From assembly GCA_019188255.1 (NCBI GenBank), contig JAETXT010000010.1, forward strand, positions 3,286,001-3,350,000: a stretch of 64,000 nt of DNA, given 5' to 3'. This DNA comes from Verticillium longisporum. Taxonomy: Eukaryota; Ascomycota; Sordariomycetes; Glomerellales; Plectosphaerellaceae. Below the pieces are notes generated by a model. It was not told the DNA's origin and did no database searches. It was given only the letters and a program-made list of their open reading frames with translations. Made by a program: the position numbers and the translations under genes. Of this stretch, positions 20,881 to 32,443 are shown one piece after another; position 1 is the first letter of the stretch; each line of letters begins with the position of its first letter.

Positions 20881-21665
20881 CGAGAGGCGTAGGGCGGGAG
20901 AGGATGTATTGATTTGATGGTCGAAGACTGGTGCTTTCATGTCAAGAGTCGAGACGGATGTGGATGGAATTGTTGACACGGATTGAATTCGCATGTGGTT
21001 CAAGTACCTACATGTAGAACGCACCTCGATTCTCAGCATTCAGCCAAGAAGCGGACGACTCGCCAGCACCACCTTGCACCTTGCACCTTGCCCACCAAAT
21101 ACGCTATCGATAGTTCGTCCAGCGCTCGAGTCAGCAAACCCCTGCGCGAGTAGGGAGCATTCGTTTCATTTCTGAACCAGCAAACCCCTGACCATCAATT
21201 GTCCGACCCGGATCGTCTGCCGGCTGCGCTGTCGAATGATCCATCAAGGCATCAGCAAGACACAACAGATCAACATGATTCACATCTCATCGAAACATCG
21301 AGGCAGTGTCTCTTTGTCTCTTGAAATCAGTCTCTCTTCAATCGCCCCAGGAGCATGATGCAGAGCAGCCATCGCAGGCCATGACAACGGATGACACCAG
21401 ACCAAGGGGACGTGCTGCCGGATCCGTGACGAAGCGAGCGCTTCCTGTCTGACGCCCAGGATCCTGCGACAAGCCTTGCAGGCATGCGTCCAGCAGATCC
21501 GTCACAAACCACGTCTCAGACTTGTGCGAAACATGAGATGACATCGATCATCTCCTTTTCTACGACCCGAATCATCCTGTTCCGCTGTCATGCTAAGCCT
21601 TTTCGTCGCATACCTTTCCTTGTCAGGATTTCGATTCACGTCCGAGCTTGACCCTGGCCCCGTTG

Positions 21666-21720
21666 TCTGAGGCTCTGCCTTGGTCTGAGGCTCTGCCTTG
21701 GTCTGAGGCTCTGCCTTGGT
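21666..21720. repeat. 18-bp tandem repeat, three copies
   Basis: TCTGAGGCTCTGCCTTGG starts at 21666, 21684 and 21702, with no mismatches. Confidence 0.9.
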
Positions 21721-22131
21721 CTACCACGCGACCATCCCCCCTCTCCCTCCACGTCAGAGAACGGCCGCAGGGCTCTTGCGACGATGAACCTGGACCGTCA
21801 CACCAAGCCAGCCCCAGCCCCTTCTACCTAGCAAGCCAGCAAGCGCGCGCCGTTGCACTGGATGGCAGGTTGACGACCGGGTACCCCGAGACGGACGTCA
21901 CCATTCATGAGACGACTACGACTGGGCGCCGTACAAATACGCCGGCCTCTCTCTTCCTCGTCTTTCCTTCCAGCTCTCCTTTCTCAGCCAGCCAGCCATT
22001 AACACTCCCTTTCGTCTCTTCTCTTCTTTGATCAAAGCTTACTTGCCCGTCGCCGGCCGACATTCTCTGAAACAACCTCGCGAAATCAAACAATACCGTC
22101 TCGTCAGACAGCAACCCCATCAATCGCAACC

Positions 22132-22393
22132 ATGCAGTACTCCATCGTCACTCTCCTCGCCGTCGTCGCCGCCGTCCAGGCCGGCTCTGTAGGCTCCAGG
22201 CACAACAGTACGTCCTCGAAACATCCCAGGGGGTCGCCACGTCGCGCAGTCAAACTAACAGACCAAAACAGGGCTCGTGCCTCGCCAGGCCTCCACCGTC
22301 GACGTCTCGGCGCCTGCCATGGCCGACGCCAACGGCAACATTGTGCCCTTCAACGCGGCCGAAGTCGTCGTCGAGCCTCCCGCGGCCCGGTAG
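22132..22393 (+). CDS. Small secreted protein of 65 aa
   Basis: Exons 22132-22207 and 22272-22393 are separated by a 64-nt phase-1 intron with donor GTACGT, branch ACTAAC near 22255 and acceptor ACAG. The product begins MQYSIVTLLAVVAAVQAG, a clear signal peptide with cleavage likely after VQA. The mature part is about 47 residues, contains no cysteine, has a basic RLVPRQ segment that could be a processing site, and ends in VVVEPPAAR. The intron is supported by all three splice signals and by the GC-rich third positions resuming after it. No family is recognised. A short secreted peptide with a strong leader is compatible with an effector-like or peptide-signal role, but nothing proves it. Confidence 0.65.
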
Positions 22394-24711
22394 ATGCGCC
22401 GTCTGGGGCGACGAGAATGAGACCCCACGTGCGCGGGAATCGGCAAGGAAACGAAGTGAGCCAGGTACTACTGGCAGGACCTTATTCAATGAGCGTATTT
22501 TTGGAACAGCGGGGAGAACCCTGCGTGAGGGAATAGGTGACGACGTGATCATGTTCTCGTCACCTGGGCAGACGAGTTGGTATCTAAATTGAACGCGGCG
22601 ATGTGCCGACTGGCCCACCACTCTTGTGCACCGTTGCAGCGTGATGAATCAGACTGCTCGAGTGACTGGCGCTGCTTGGCGTGGTGTTGGGGGCGTGTTG
22701 GTCATGGTGAGCTTGACGGCTTCGTCGCTGCGAGTTCAAATGAGAGGCGCCTGGCCTTTGGTGTTGGTCTCTGACTTGGCATGCGTAGCCTGACCTGTCG
22801 CAAATAACTGACCATCGATGCAACATGGAGACGCCTTACAATGAGAACAAGAAAATGGGCATCTCAATAACCCCCAGATGGAAAGTCAGTCGACGATTTG
22901 TGCTGTTCAAGCCGAAGCCCATGAGATGACCATCAACGACGTCAAGCCACATCTCGATTTGCGCCACGTCTACTCGCCACATGTACGCCACACGCACTCG
23001 CCACGAGTGTCACACCAGTGGGTGGACCAATCCATTGGCTGTGGGCTGCACCGAGAGACCCTGGATTTCCAGTCGATCTCCCCAAGCTCCCCTCGACCCC
23101 TCTTCCCATCCACATCCGCTCCGCATTGGCACGCCTGGCACGCCTGGCACTCCATCAAAGCCATCATCGAGACGCACCTCCTTGCTGACCACCTCACCAG
23201 GGCGATTCATCATCACCGCAGGACGTTACACAACATACCAGGCATCGAATCGTTGAAGCCCTCGCTGACCTCTCGCAGCGTTTCTGCTGGCAACTTCCGA
23301 CTCAGCCCACACGCCGGCAAATGCCTCAACTGGCGGACAGGAATGACCCGACCGACAGCCAGCAGCTCAGCCCCAGCCTGGCAAGCCTGGGAGCTCGAAC
23401 GCTAGGGCCCCTCTCAGGAACCCGTCACCCAGATTAGCTCCGTGACGGGGCGGATTCCCAATGTGCTCCCCACCCAGTCAGCCCTGTCTTTACGCATGGA
23501 TCGCTGGAGGCTCCGTTGGCTCCGTGACTTTGTTCACTCGTCGGAGCTCTCTCCCCAATGTCGCCTGCACCCTGATGCTGCCAACAGGCCAAGGCTGCCG
23601 CCAACTGCGACGAAGCCTGTGCTCTGACGATCTGGCGACTGAAGGACCCTGGACGAGTCAAGCCAGGCCAGCTCACCAGACCGTCGGTCCCGAACAGAAT
23701 CCTTCAGGAAGACAGAGAGAGTGGGCTCCTGTCATCTAGGGGCGCTTGTCTCCTAGCGAGATGAGACGCTCGAAACGCGCAACAGGATCCTTCCGCGGAT
23801 GAGTCCAAGAACGAAATGCAAGCTCGAAGAAGAACACCGACGACGAGTTCGGAGCCTCACTCGACGTGATTCCATTCACGGCAGTTTTGGTGATGGGCGG
23901 TCAGAATGCTCACTGGCGACTAAGCGAACTCAGCTCCAAGCCACCTAGGCGCACTGCCAAATACCAACACGCTCAGCTCGTCACATCTGCAAACCATCGT
24001 GAGTCGGCCAACAGACACCAACCACGAGCTTGGACGACCCGCTTGTCTCCGCCTCCCCGAACCGGCCATTGGGTCATTTCCCACTCCAGTCCTGATCCCA
24101 GCATGCGGCGCCCAGTCTTGCCAGTGTAATGGATGAACAGGGCAGAGCAAATCCAGTCATCGTGGCCGCCGCATCTCACCGCTCGCCCGTCTGTCTGGTT
24201 GCCTGCTTGACCGTCATCCCTGGGCAGCGCATGTAGGAAGTTTCGGGCATGAGGGCTTGAAGGCTCGGAGGCTGAGCGATCCAGGACCCTGGCGCACGCC
24301 GTCCAAACCATCCTTTTACCTTCTCCTTCTAGGCTTCAAGGGCCCCTTGGCTCTTAAGGCTACGTGGGGTCTCATCCCGTCATTGTGAGGTAGTCTTTAT
24401 ATAGCTTGACGCGGCATCTGTGCAGTGCTGGTCCATCCCCCTCTACGGCTCGACCCAACGGCCAACTTCACAGCCACATCCCAACTCCGCTGTTTTCATC
24501 CCCGCTAGCGTCGTGCCGAGTACCGGTGCATAAGTTTGTCCATGCAAGACGTTTCTAGGACGGCCTGCGACTTATAACAGACTCGAAAGCCCCCAACCGG
24601 GCCACTCCTTGGGGCCAAATCTGCAAGCAGCCGCCAGAACGAACTGAGACACCCGAGGCCGGACCTTTGGACACTGAAGACGGAAGACTGAGACCCGCAA
24701 CACAAACCAAC
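22394..24711. other. Intergenic region, no gene seen
   Basis: About 2.3 kb. Several open frames (for example 22878-23405) lack codon bias, signal peptides or domains. A TTTATATAG at 24396-24404 may be the TATA element for the membrane-protein gene, with a leader of about 280 nt. Confidence 0.5.
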
Positions 24712-25988
24712 ATGGTTCTACACCGGCAACAGGCCCAGTTTGGGCGGGCAAAGTGGCGCATGTCCATCTTGCTGCCGTGCTGGGTCTTACAGATATCTCT
24801 ACTGCTGGCGACCATTGGACTATTTTCGTGGAGACTGGCTCATTCTGTTCGAGAGTACGAGGAAGACAAGAGGAAGGGGGGAAACGTTCGAGCCACGGAG
24901 CTAGTGTGCGTCTCGACACCCAGCCGCTGCTCGCCGCGTATCTTGACTAACAAGGTGCAGATGGGAGATCACCAATCTCGGCCTGCCACTCATCATTCTC
25001 ATTCTCACACTGATTGAGTTCGTCAAGCTCGGCGCTGAGACCCTTACACCATGGACTATGGTCGCGACCAATGTTGTCAAGACGGTTTGCGCCTGTGGCG
25101 GCATGTCCGTCGATGTGGTCATGTACATCCAGAGGAAGGATCGCCACTACAGCTTGGTCGGCCTGGTCATGGACTCCATCCTGATGTAAGCAAACCCCTC
25201 TTCTGACCCTTGCATTTCTTGTCTAACATCTCAGCGTCGCCATCCTGATACCGACGATCTACTCCATCATGACCTACCGTCGCCTGGCTTCCTTTGACGA
25301 TTACCACTATCCCGTCAACATCAAGGCGTATGGCTACAACGACCAGGAGAACCAGCAGCGAACGGCTTCGAAGAGCGGTCGCCTGTCCATTGCTTCCCTG
25401 AGCGAGAGCTCCTTGCGCCGCTTCTCCGGCTCTTCATTTTACAACCCTGCTGCCGTGTACCAGAGCCAACCCGAAGCCCCGGCATCTCTGACTTCCATCG
25501 GTCGCGCCGGGTCTTCTTACAACAATGAGCGAGACACACAGTTCGAGCAATACATGATGGAGCGTGAGCGTCGCATGTCCGGCGAGCACAGTTACAGAGG
25601 GGCCGTTGATGCGGTGCCTTGGCCCCACCGCAGCGTCAGCAGTGCGACGACGAGTACCGTCTCGAGCTCCAGCACCGGTGTCGTTGTTACTGGTGGGACG
25701 CTGGATAGCGCCCGGCCGCTGAGCGACTCGATAGGCCGCGCCCCGAGCTGGGGCAGCTCGCACGGGCTGGTGGCCGTGCCGGAGCTGGACGAATACGACG
25801 AGGAGGAGCACCACGCCCAGACGCAGCACGAGCATCATCGACGGCAGTCCCACCGCCAGAGCGGCGACAAGGTGGCGCTGCTGGGTCATCACAGGCAGCG
25901 TAGCAGCAGTGATCCGCAGTGGCCGCGGCAGCGCCCGCCCGTGCCGACGATTGAGTTTGAAGATCTGAGCTCTACGGAGAGGAGGTAG
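24712..25988 (+). CDS. Four-helix membrane protein with long cytosolic tail, fungal, unknown function
   Basis: Three exons (24712-24905, 24961-25185, 25235-25988) give 390 aa. Intron 1 (55 nt) uses GTGCGT and GACTAAC; intron 2 (49 nt) uses GTAAGC and TCTAAC. Helices lie at about residues 18-45 (MSILLPCWVLQISLLLATIG), 70-90 (LGLPLIILILTLIEFVKLG), 98-120 (MVATNVVKTVCACGGMSVDV) and 128-155 (GLVMDSILIVAILIPTIYSI). The second exon makes sense only when both introns are removed, which supports the model. The remaining 230 residues are a soluble Ser/Tyr-rich tail with SVSSATTSTVSSSSTGV and an acidic/histidine patch, presumably cytosolic and phosphorylated. The family is not recognised. Confidence 0.7.
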
Positions 25989-27308
25989 TTGAACCTAGGG
26001 GCTGTGGGGAGGCTTGCTGTTTTGGTTACATTGGTGATGGATATACCCCATTTCTTTCTCTCGTTGACATTACATTCATCCTTTTTCTTCATGACAGTCT
26101 TGACAAGATCATTTGGGTTTATTCTATGGAGAGCGGTCTTGAGGTTATACTTGTTTATTTGGGTCGGCATTGGGATCAATACACGGCATTGTTCTTGGCT
26201 TGATGGCGTTTGTTCTTGCTCATTTTGAATACACACAATTGTACATGAAGCATTTAGGTTCTACCTGGCGACAGACGATGACTGATCAAGTATTTCCCCA
26301 AGTGCTGCGCCTCGAACGGCGCCAACACGAAGACACGTGGGGAGATACGTGAGGCTGATGTACGTCGGTCGATGCTTTAAAGTGAAGGCAGCGTAGCTGT
26401 AGATCAGTCAAGATGGAGATGCGGTGTCAAGGCTCATTCCATGTAACCCAACATGCTGCAGCGCCTTCGAGCCTCACTGACGAAAGCGGGATCGTCATGG
26501 CGAAGCACCGATGGTGAATTTTCTGCAAGCTTGATTCGGTTCTTGGCTCCTGTACGGCTGCATGTGCAGTTTTATTTTAGTCTGGCGGGTGTGGGCTCTT
26601 TTGTGCGACCTCTTCGTCGACTCGTTGGGCTTGGAGAATGGAGTGGTTGCTAGCATTGACGAATCGGAGAGATGACTGGTCACACTGTTCTAGTGGCAAT
26701 TCTTTTCAATGACCGTTCTTTCCAACGACAACTTGTTGAGAGGGCTTCACTGCTTATGTGAACCATGATTCAGTATTGTGGGTATTCCTGAGAGCTCTGG
26801 ATAGGTAGGGTAAGTGACATAAGACTTGTGATGAAAGATTGATGCCATGTCTCCGAATCACTGCTACCCATGTGCATCAGATATACCCATCTGACTCAAA
26901 GATCATATAAGCCGTAGATTACGTGCTCCTGGAAGCAGTGAATACCAGCCCCGGTGATCACCAGATCAGTGAATCCCATACGGTGATCACTAACCCAGGC
27001 AATCCCCCAATATTGGCCCAATACAATTCTTTTCTCAATGACAACTCTCTTCCTCTCCCTGAACAATGTCATAGACACGAAAGGCCGAAGCCACTCATTT
27101 AAGCATAGATAGTTGCTCCACATCTCCTTGCAGCTTAACTTGCCTTCCCTTCCACCGCCCGCTGCCTTCCCCGTACGACTCAGAAATCGTAATGTACTGC
27201 TTCTTGCGCTCCGGAAGCGTAGGCGCCAGTTCCGCATCGGGGATTCACTTGTGGAAGGCAAAATTAGGGCTTCAAGCCTGAAGATCCAGAAAGAAACGGT
27301 TGAAGTAT
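25989..27308. other. Intergenic region, no gene seen
   Basis: Lower GC than the genic parts. The 27.0-27.3 kb part may include worn 3' sequence of the CrtC-like relic, since basic low-complexity frames continue past its stop. Confidence 0.45.
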
Positions 27309-28055
27309 TTAGCCCGGTTGTCGGCTGGTGATGGTTTCCGAGGCGCGGGATTCTGGGACGACGGGGATCGTTTCGTGCAGGCTGCTGTGAGGCCACACGG
27401 ACGCGGACGCCGTCGTTGACACGCCGTTTCGATCTGGCTCCATGTTCCACGAGATGAGAACCTCTCCGGCCTCCAGGTAGAACCAGAGCGCGTGGTAGCC
27501 TGTTCCAATGTGGAAGTTGCCCCATTGTCACCTGAAAGTGCGTAGGATTGCGCTGGGTCGATGCTGGCCGGCTTGCCGTCGATTGTGATCGTTCCCGTGA
27601 GGCGGGTCGTCGGATTCGCCTGCGAAGAGTTAGAAACCCCAATCTCGGGTGAGGTCTGGCGTTTGACGTACCCAGTACCAGGACCCGGGAAGAGCCGTGG
27701 CATACGTCGGATCGGGGCCCCTGTTGGTGAGCTGAATGCCACCGCCTCCGCCGTAGTAAAAGTTGCCCCCTGTTGGCCGGACGTGACGTCCAGTTTGATA
27801 CCGACGAGATCCAGCGTCAGACACGTATCGGTCCACTTGTCCCCGGTCGTGGGACCAACAACAGTTTGGGTTGTGCTCTGCACGTTAAGATACTCGGAGC
27901 TTCCGGATCCTGGTTCCAGGATTGAACCACCTCGTGCGCTGCGGTTCCGAGATCATTGAAGGACACAAAAGAGCCCAGCATGGCTGATCCGCGGAGGCCC
28001 GCGTTCGTGTTCAGGTGATCGTTGTGGCCATCTTGTGTGGTGATCCACGATAGAA
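27309..28055 (-). pseudogene. Decayed CrtC/AttH-like (hydroxyneurosporene synthase-type lipocalin fold) gene
   Basis: Family-like blocks appear in order on the minus strand but in different frames: WITTQDGHNDHLNTNAGLRG near 28045, then NFYYGGGGGIQLTNRG and ATALPGSWYW near 27680. A good intron follows at 27671-27620 (GTACGT, TTCTAAC, GCAG). Then come TRLTGTITIDGKPASIDPAQ and, after a frame break near 27540, QWGNFHIGTGYHALWFYLEA, GEVLISWNMEPDRNGVS and SVWPHSSLHETIPVV, ending at TAA 27309-27311. The order W..P, TGT..IDG, (DR)QWG, WFYL, ISW resembles the CrtC/AttH superfamily that includes kievitone hydratases and fungal Diels-Alderase-like proteins. At least two frame breaks and no intact start mark it as a pseudogene. 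Family naming is from memory and moderately sure. Confidence 0.5.
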
Positions 28056-29945
28056 CGAAGACGCTATTTTGAGTTGGCTACGGTGACGGGGTTAATGGGA
28101 GCGATCGTTTACTTATTGACTTGCTTGTATCCTCTGTGACGTACACCAGAGTTTTCCGAACGTCATATCTATGCACGAGGGTCTTGGCCTATCAGATAAT
28201 GTGCATGGCCTGGGATAGAAGGACTCTCCCACCGTCATTCTCTATCGTCGAGGGGGGGTGGCTAGGGGGGCGCCCAGTAAAGCGGCTCAGACGTCATGTT
28301 GGTATCAATCTCTTTGCGCTGCACGTCAAGAGCGTTCGAAGGCTCTGACTGACTTGGTTATTTTAGCTCATTTCATCGGTGAGTAAATCAGCCTTCATAT
28401 GGTACTCGCACCGCACAGGGAGCTGAAGAGCCGGCTTTAGCTCCTATGCAACCTTGTAGGATAGGAGAGGGCTGTAGACCGAATGTCGGGATCAGTATCT
28501 GGGATTGGCATTCGGAGTCGGTATTCGGGATACTAGAACAATCCGTGGTCCCACTACCACTACTATGCATCGTGGCAGAGTCGTGGATCACGTAGTCCAC
28601 CAGCGAGTGTGTCGCTGCACCACTTCTGTAGAATGTCACGCTTCATTACGTATGGAGCAGCGATGGAGACTACGTCGTAATACGCTTAATTGGACCTCGT
28701 ACTTTCAGCTACGGAAAGAGATTATTCACTTTCCATCCGCCGTGTAGCTTTGTCTGATAATGTCCCTCGAATAACTGACCATGGGCTTGCGGTGACTATT
28801 CTTGGACTGGGCGCCGGATCCCGTTGACGACAAGTTTATCCACGAAGGCGATATGAAGTAGCGGAGTTTCTGTAATGGATCTCCATGTCGCAGTTGACGC
28901 TCATTACTGCATTGCTGTGGTGACTGGCGTTCAAATAGCCTTCTCAACAGCAAAAGGGAGGCAGATCTGCACGCAACTGCTGTCAAGGAAACTAGCAATC
29001 ACCTTTCTGTCCATGATCTTCAGTCTCTACAAATACAATGCTGCTTCACAGACAATAAAAACGATGCCTAGACTCGGAATCGTCATAAATCACCAACGGA
29101 AGAAACTCTCAGAACATCTTAACTGCTTCCACCCACCTTGATAGCTTTCTCGCCACAAACCGAGAACTTCTTCGGGAGCGCTTCATAGTCACAATGCTCA
29201 CGAACGTGCTGCAAAAAGGCCTTAACCCAGATCTGCGAGCCAAGCTTAGACTTGATCAAGATTAACTCCGAAACCAAGCTTACTACATCCCCTCGAAGTA
29301 CTTTTGAAAAGTCCTGACTGCTTATATCAATGAACCTCTGTCTTTACACGCAATGTATGGGAGACGCCATTTAGAGCAGCGAGTTTATCGACCGGGCAGG
29401 TGATCATTCAGGAGAACCACTGCATGTAACGCTGCAAATGTTTCACTACGTGGACTACATGAAGACGGAACCCCAGAAGCTTCACTGGAAGATACGATAT
29501 GGTAGACTCCATTTTGCTGCAGACTGACCAGAATAACATGCAACAGTTTGCGAACCAAGTGATTGCAACATCATTTCAGAGGCTGACTTTGATGCGGCCC
29601 AAAACCCTGGTGTCGTTCGTACCCTTGTCACTTTGCCATCTTCGACCTTGGTGTACGCGCGCGCCTAGCGATTAACGACACAACCATCGACATTGGGGGC
29701 CGCCCAGCGTCTCTACCCTCCTTGTCATTTGTTGCATCCAGCCATGTAACCCATCAACACGCAGCTGGTTCATCACGTGGGCAATGGGCCAACTTGGCTG
29801 CGGCCACGCCAGCATACTTATACCGGGCAAAGTGAGCGCTTGCAAGGCTGCTAGCTGACGAACTGTCTCTTGTCTTCATCACACCTCCACAGGAGCAGTA
29901 TTCGCACCCAGAGATCTTGCTTTGTCCGCCCCGGAATCCCCCGCC
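28056..29945. other. Intergenic region with possible unrecognised gene debris
   Basis: No intact gene. Between 29190 and 29510 three frames read in turn like interrupted protein (for example LNPDLRAKLRLDQD, then AYINEPLSLHAMYGRRHLEQ), with stops between. This could be debris of a gene, but no family is recognised. The last 100 bp form the promoter of the PNP gene. Confidence 0.4.
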
Positions 29946-31394
29946 ATGTCGACCGCGCCGCGCAGCCGCAACGACTTCGAGGTCGCCATAGTCTGCGCGC
30001 TTCCTCTCGAATTCGACGCCGTCGCGCTGCTGCTCGACCAGACGTGGAGCGAGAAAGTAGACCGCTACGGCCGGGCCAGCGGGGACAGGAACCGATATGT
30101 CACGGGGCGCATGGGCGACACGAACGTCGTGGTCCTGCTGCTGGCCAAGGTGGGCAAGGCCAGCGCGGCGCGCGCGACCGAGGGCCTTCGGTTCAGCTTC
30201 CCCCGGGTGCGGCTCGTGCTGCTGACGGGAACCTGCGGCGGGGCGCCCGCGACGGCCGATGGTGACGAGGTGCTCTTGGGCGATGTGATTATCAGCAAGA
30301 GCATTGTGCAACACGACTTTGGACGGTCAGGCCCGGACGGCTTCGCGGCGAAGGACGAGATCGAAGACCTCCTGGGTCCCTTGCCGAGAGATCTCCTGAG
30401 CCTGGTCGTCCATCTTGAGACATTCATGGGACGCTCTCGGTTGGAAGCCAGTGCGCACTCGGCTCTCCTGGCGTTGCAAAAAGCAGCGTTGGCTCGGCAG
30501 AAGGCTTCAATCTACGACTACCCTGGTGTTCGCCAGGACCGCCTATTTGCAGCAGACTATGTGCACAAACACGGCCACACGAGCTCGTGCGCACAAGGCG
30601 TCACAGACTCCATATGCGAGCCCTCTCGCAGTCTCACCTGTCAAAGTGTTGGCTGCGACGATGCTTTCGAGATCGGGCGGGAGAGGACAGAAGCAAAGCG
30701 CCAGCTCGAGAGAGAAGGCCGCAACTGGGAAGCGCAGGCCCCGCGACTCCACGTTGGAAGATTCGGATCCGGCGACATGGTCGTCAGATGTGGCAAGGCC
30801 CGCGACCGGCTGATCGAACAGCACACCATCTTGGGTTTCGAGATGGAGGGCGCAGGCATCTGGGGCGAGCTCCCGTGTCTCGTCATCAAGGGCGTGTGCA
30901 ACTACGCCGACAGCCACGCGAACAAGGCGTGGCGAGGGTTCGCTGCGGCAACGGCGGCCTCCGCGACGAAAGCATTTCTGGACAAGTACGCAAAGACCAA
31001 TGCGCCAGCTCCGGTCCTTCCGGACGATGGCGAGCCCTGCTGGAACACGGAGTCCGCCAGTGGCGCGTCCGCTATGCATGGCGGCGACGTCCACTTTAGC
31101 GACGCCAACTTTCCCAACTATCAACTGCCACGACGGCCGGCTGATGCCGAAACCCGCGCCCTGCAATATCAGCTCGATGCAGAAGCAGTCGGCTCGGGCG
31201 ATCTGGCGGATGAGATGAACATTCCAATACCGCTGGTGGACGAGAACCAGAGAACGACGTCTTGGGATCTCGTAGACTGGGCCCGTGTTGAGTCTCATCC
31301 GAGTTTTCCACAGGGAAACGCATCAACTGTGATTTCTGGGAAGACGGCAGAGATCGGTCTCGATGGACCGCGACCTCGGGAGGCGCCGCAGTGA
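29946..31394 (+). CDS. Stand-alone purine-nucleoside-phosphorylase-fold protein (fungal NLR N-terminal type)
   Basis: Single exon, 482 aa, starting MSTAPRSRNDFEVAIVCALP. The PNP_UDP fold covers about residues 10-345: VAIVCALPLEFDAVALLLD, NVVVLLLAKVGKASAARATE, LVLLTGTCGG, LLGDVIISKSIVQHDFG, a variable middle, then LGFEMEGAGIWGELPCLVIK and GVCNYADSHANKAWRGFAAA with the usual ATAASATKAFL end. In fungi this exact variant is mostly the N-terminal domain of NACHT/NB-ARC receptors with ankyrin or TPR repeats, thought to act in self/non-self recognition. Here it ends in a 135-residue tail without recognisable domains, and no NACHT domain follows in any frame. A nucleoside-hydrolysing or sensing role is possible but unproven. 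Confidence 0.8.
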   Translation: MSTAPRSRNDFEVAIVCALPLEFDAVALLLDQTWSEKVDRYGRASGDRNRYVTGRMGDTNVVVLLLAKVGKASAARATEGLRFSFPRVRLVLLTGTCGGAPATADGDEVLLGDVIISKSIVQHDFGRSGPDGFAAKDEIEDLLGPLPRDLLSLVVHLETFMGRSRLEASAHSALLALQKAALARQKASIYDYPGVRQDRLFAADYVHKHGHTSSCAQGVTDSICEPSRSLTCQSVGCDDAFEIGRERTEAKRQLEREGRNWEAQAPRLHVGRFGSGDMVVRCGKARDRLIEQHTILGFEMEGAGIWGELPCLVIKGVCNYADSHANKAWRGFAAATAASATKAFLDKYAKTNAPAPVLPDDGEPCWNTESASGASAMHGGDVHFSDANFPNYQLPRRPADAETRALQYQLDAEAVGSGDLADEMNIPIPLVDENQRTTSWDLVDWARVESHPSFPQGNASTVISGKTAEIGLDGPRPREAPQ

Positions 31395-31491
31395 CGCCTA
31401 GTCCGTCTTCTCAAGGCATGCCGACCACGAGAGAAATCCACCAACGGCTAGCTACACCGTAGCCTGGGGAGGGCGAATCCGTAACTCGGCC

Positions 31492-31698
31492 TCAAAAGGG
31501 AGGCGCGGGCCGCTTCCACGAGCAGGTCTTGGGGGCGACGGCTGTCTTGGAAGCAGGCTGCACCTTGGAGGCGCGGCCAGAACGAGTGGCTGGACCAGAT
31601 GTCTTCGCCGTAGGGACGGGGGGCGGCGGCATGTCGTTGTGGGGGTGGTCGTTGGACGGGACATATCGGCCGGGGGTCTTCTTGGGTGCGACGGCCTT
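31492..31698 (-). pseudogene. C-terminal coding fragment, family unknown
   Basis: A 68-codon frame with strong GC at third positions reads KAVAPKKTPGRYVPSNDHPH, then MPPPPVPTAKTSGPATRSGR and ends at TGA 31492-31494. It begins just after an AG that could be an acceptor, but no convincing upstream exon or start is found. It may be a gene fragment, or the last exon of a gene whose 5' part was missed. Basic, Pro/Ala/Lys-rich composition suggests a nucleic-acid- or chromatin-associated tail; nothing more can be said. Confidence 0.3.
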
Positions 31699-32443
31699 CT
31701 CTTATTCAAGCGCAGAAACTCGTGTCCTGTTGTTATACCGAGCCATCCTTGAATTTTGGATGGACGATTCGGTTTATCGAACCGGACAGGCCATCGGAAT
31801 ATACTGGTTGGCCAAATGTTCGGACACTGGACGTCACAACCTTAAATCAATTCTTCTTCAAATAGCCACTCGCTCGCTCGTTAGAAGTCTTGTATCAAAA
31901 TATTCCACATCGTAAAGTACATAGATAAGTATGTTATACACGAGCAATGAAAGCCGAATTGTGAAGTGCTTCTGCGCCACTCAGTGCTCCATCCATGAGT
32001 TCTCTAGTCTCTTGCAAGTTGCACTCGATATTCGATGATGTATTAGGAACACCTGGGGTTCCTGGTTCTGTGGGATATCAACCGCTGGTAGGTGCAATTC
32101 GTGTTGGTAATTGTCCCCATCTGATATTTGGCTTGATATGACACGTAGACTGTCGTCGTACAGCCAGCAGGACTGGCAGCAGCCGGCCAAGCTTCACAGC
32201 ATTAAGCGTTGTATGTCGAGTTGCCTGATGCATGAGATGGCGAAACTCTCGTTTCAATATAAACCCTTGAAGTAACCCCGTGTAGATGGCATCCATGGGC
32301 GAAACTGCCGTGAACCTGGGTCGCATCGGTGTTCATGTCGGGGTTGAACAGATCAGGGTTTCCGCATTCGGTCCAAGCCAGAGGTAGACAGACGTGTTTT
32401 GCTCTGACCCTTCTGGTCCTCAACTCGCCTGCTCAATGGTTTC
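31699..32443. other. Intergenic region, no gene seen
   Basis: Lower-GC spacer with no supported feature. Confidence 0.5.

Larger units (their letters stand above)
20761..22131. other. Intergenic region with short tandem duplications
   Basis: Carries CTGGACATGTC-type repeats at 20828-20880 and an 18-bp tandem at 21666-21720. A pyrimidine-rich leader (about 21930-22030) precedes the small secreted-protein gene. No other gene is seen. Confidence 0.5.

Noticed and set aside
22878..23405. 175-codon open frame
   Set aside because: No codon bias, domain or homology-like block; contains local repeats such as CACGCCTGG.
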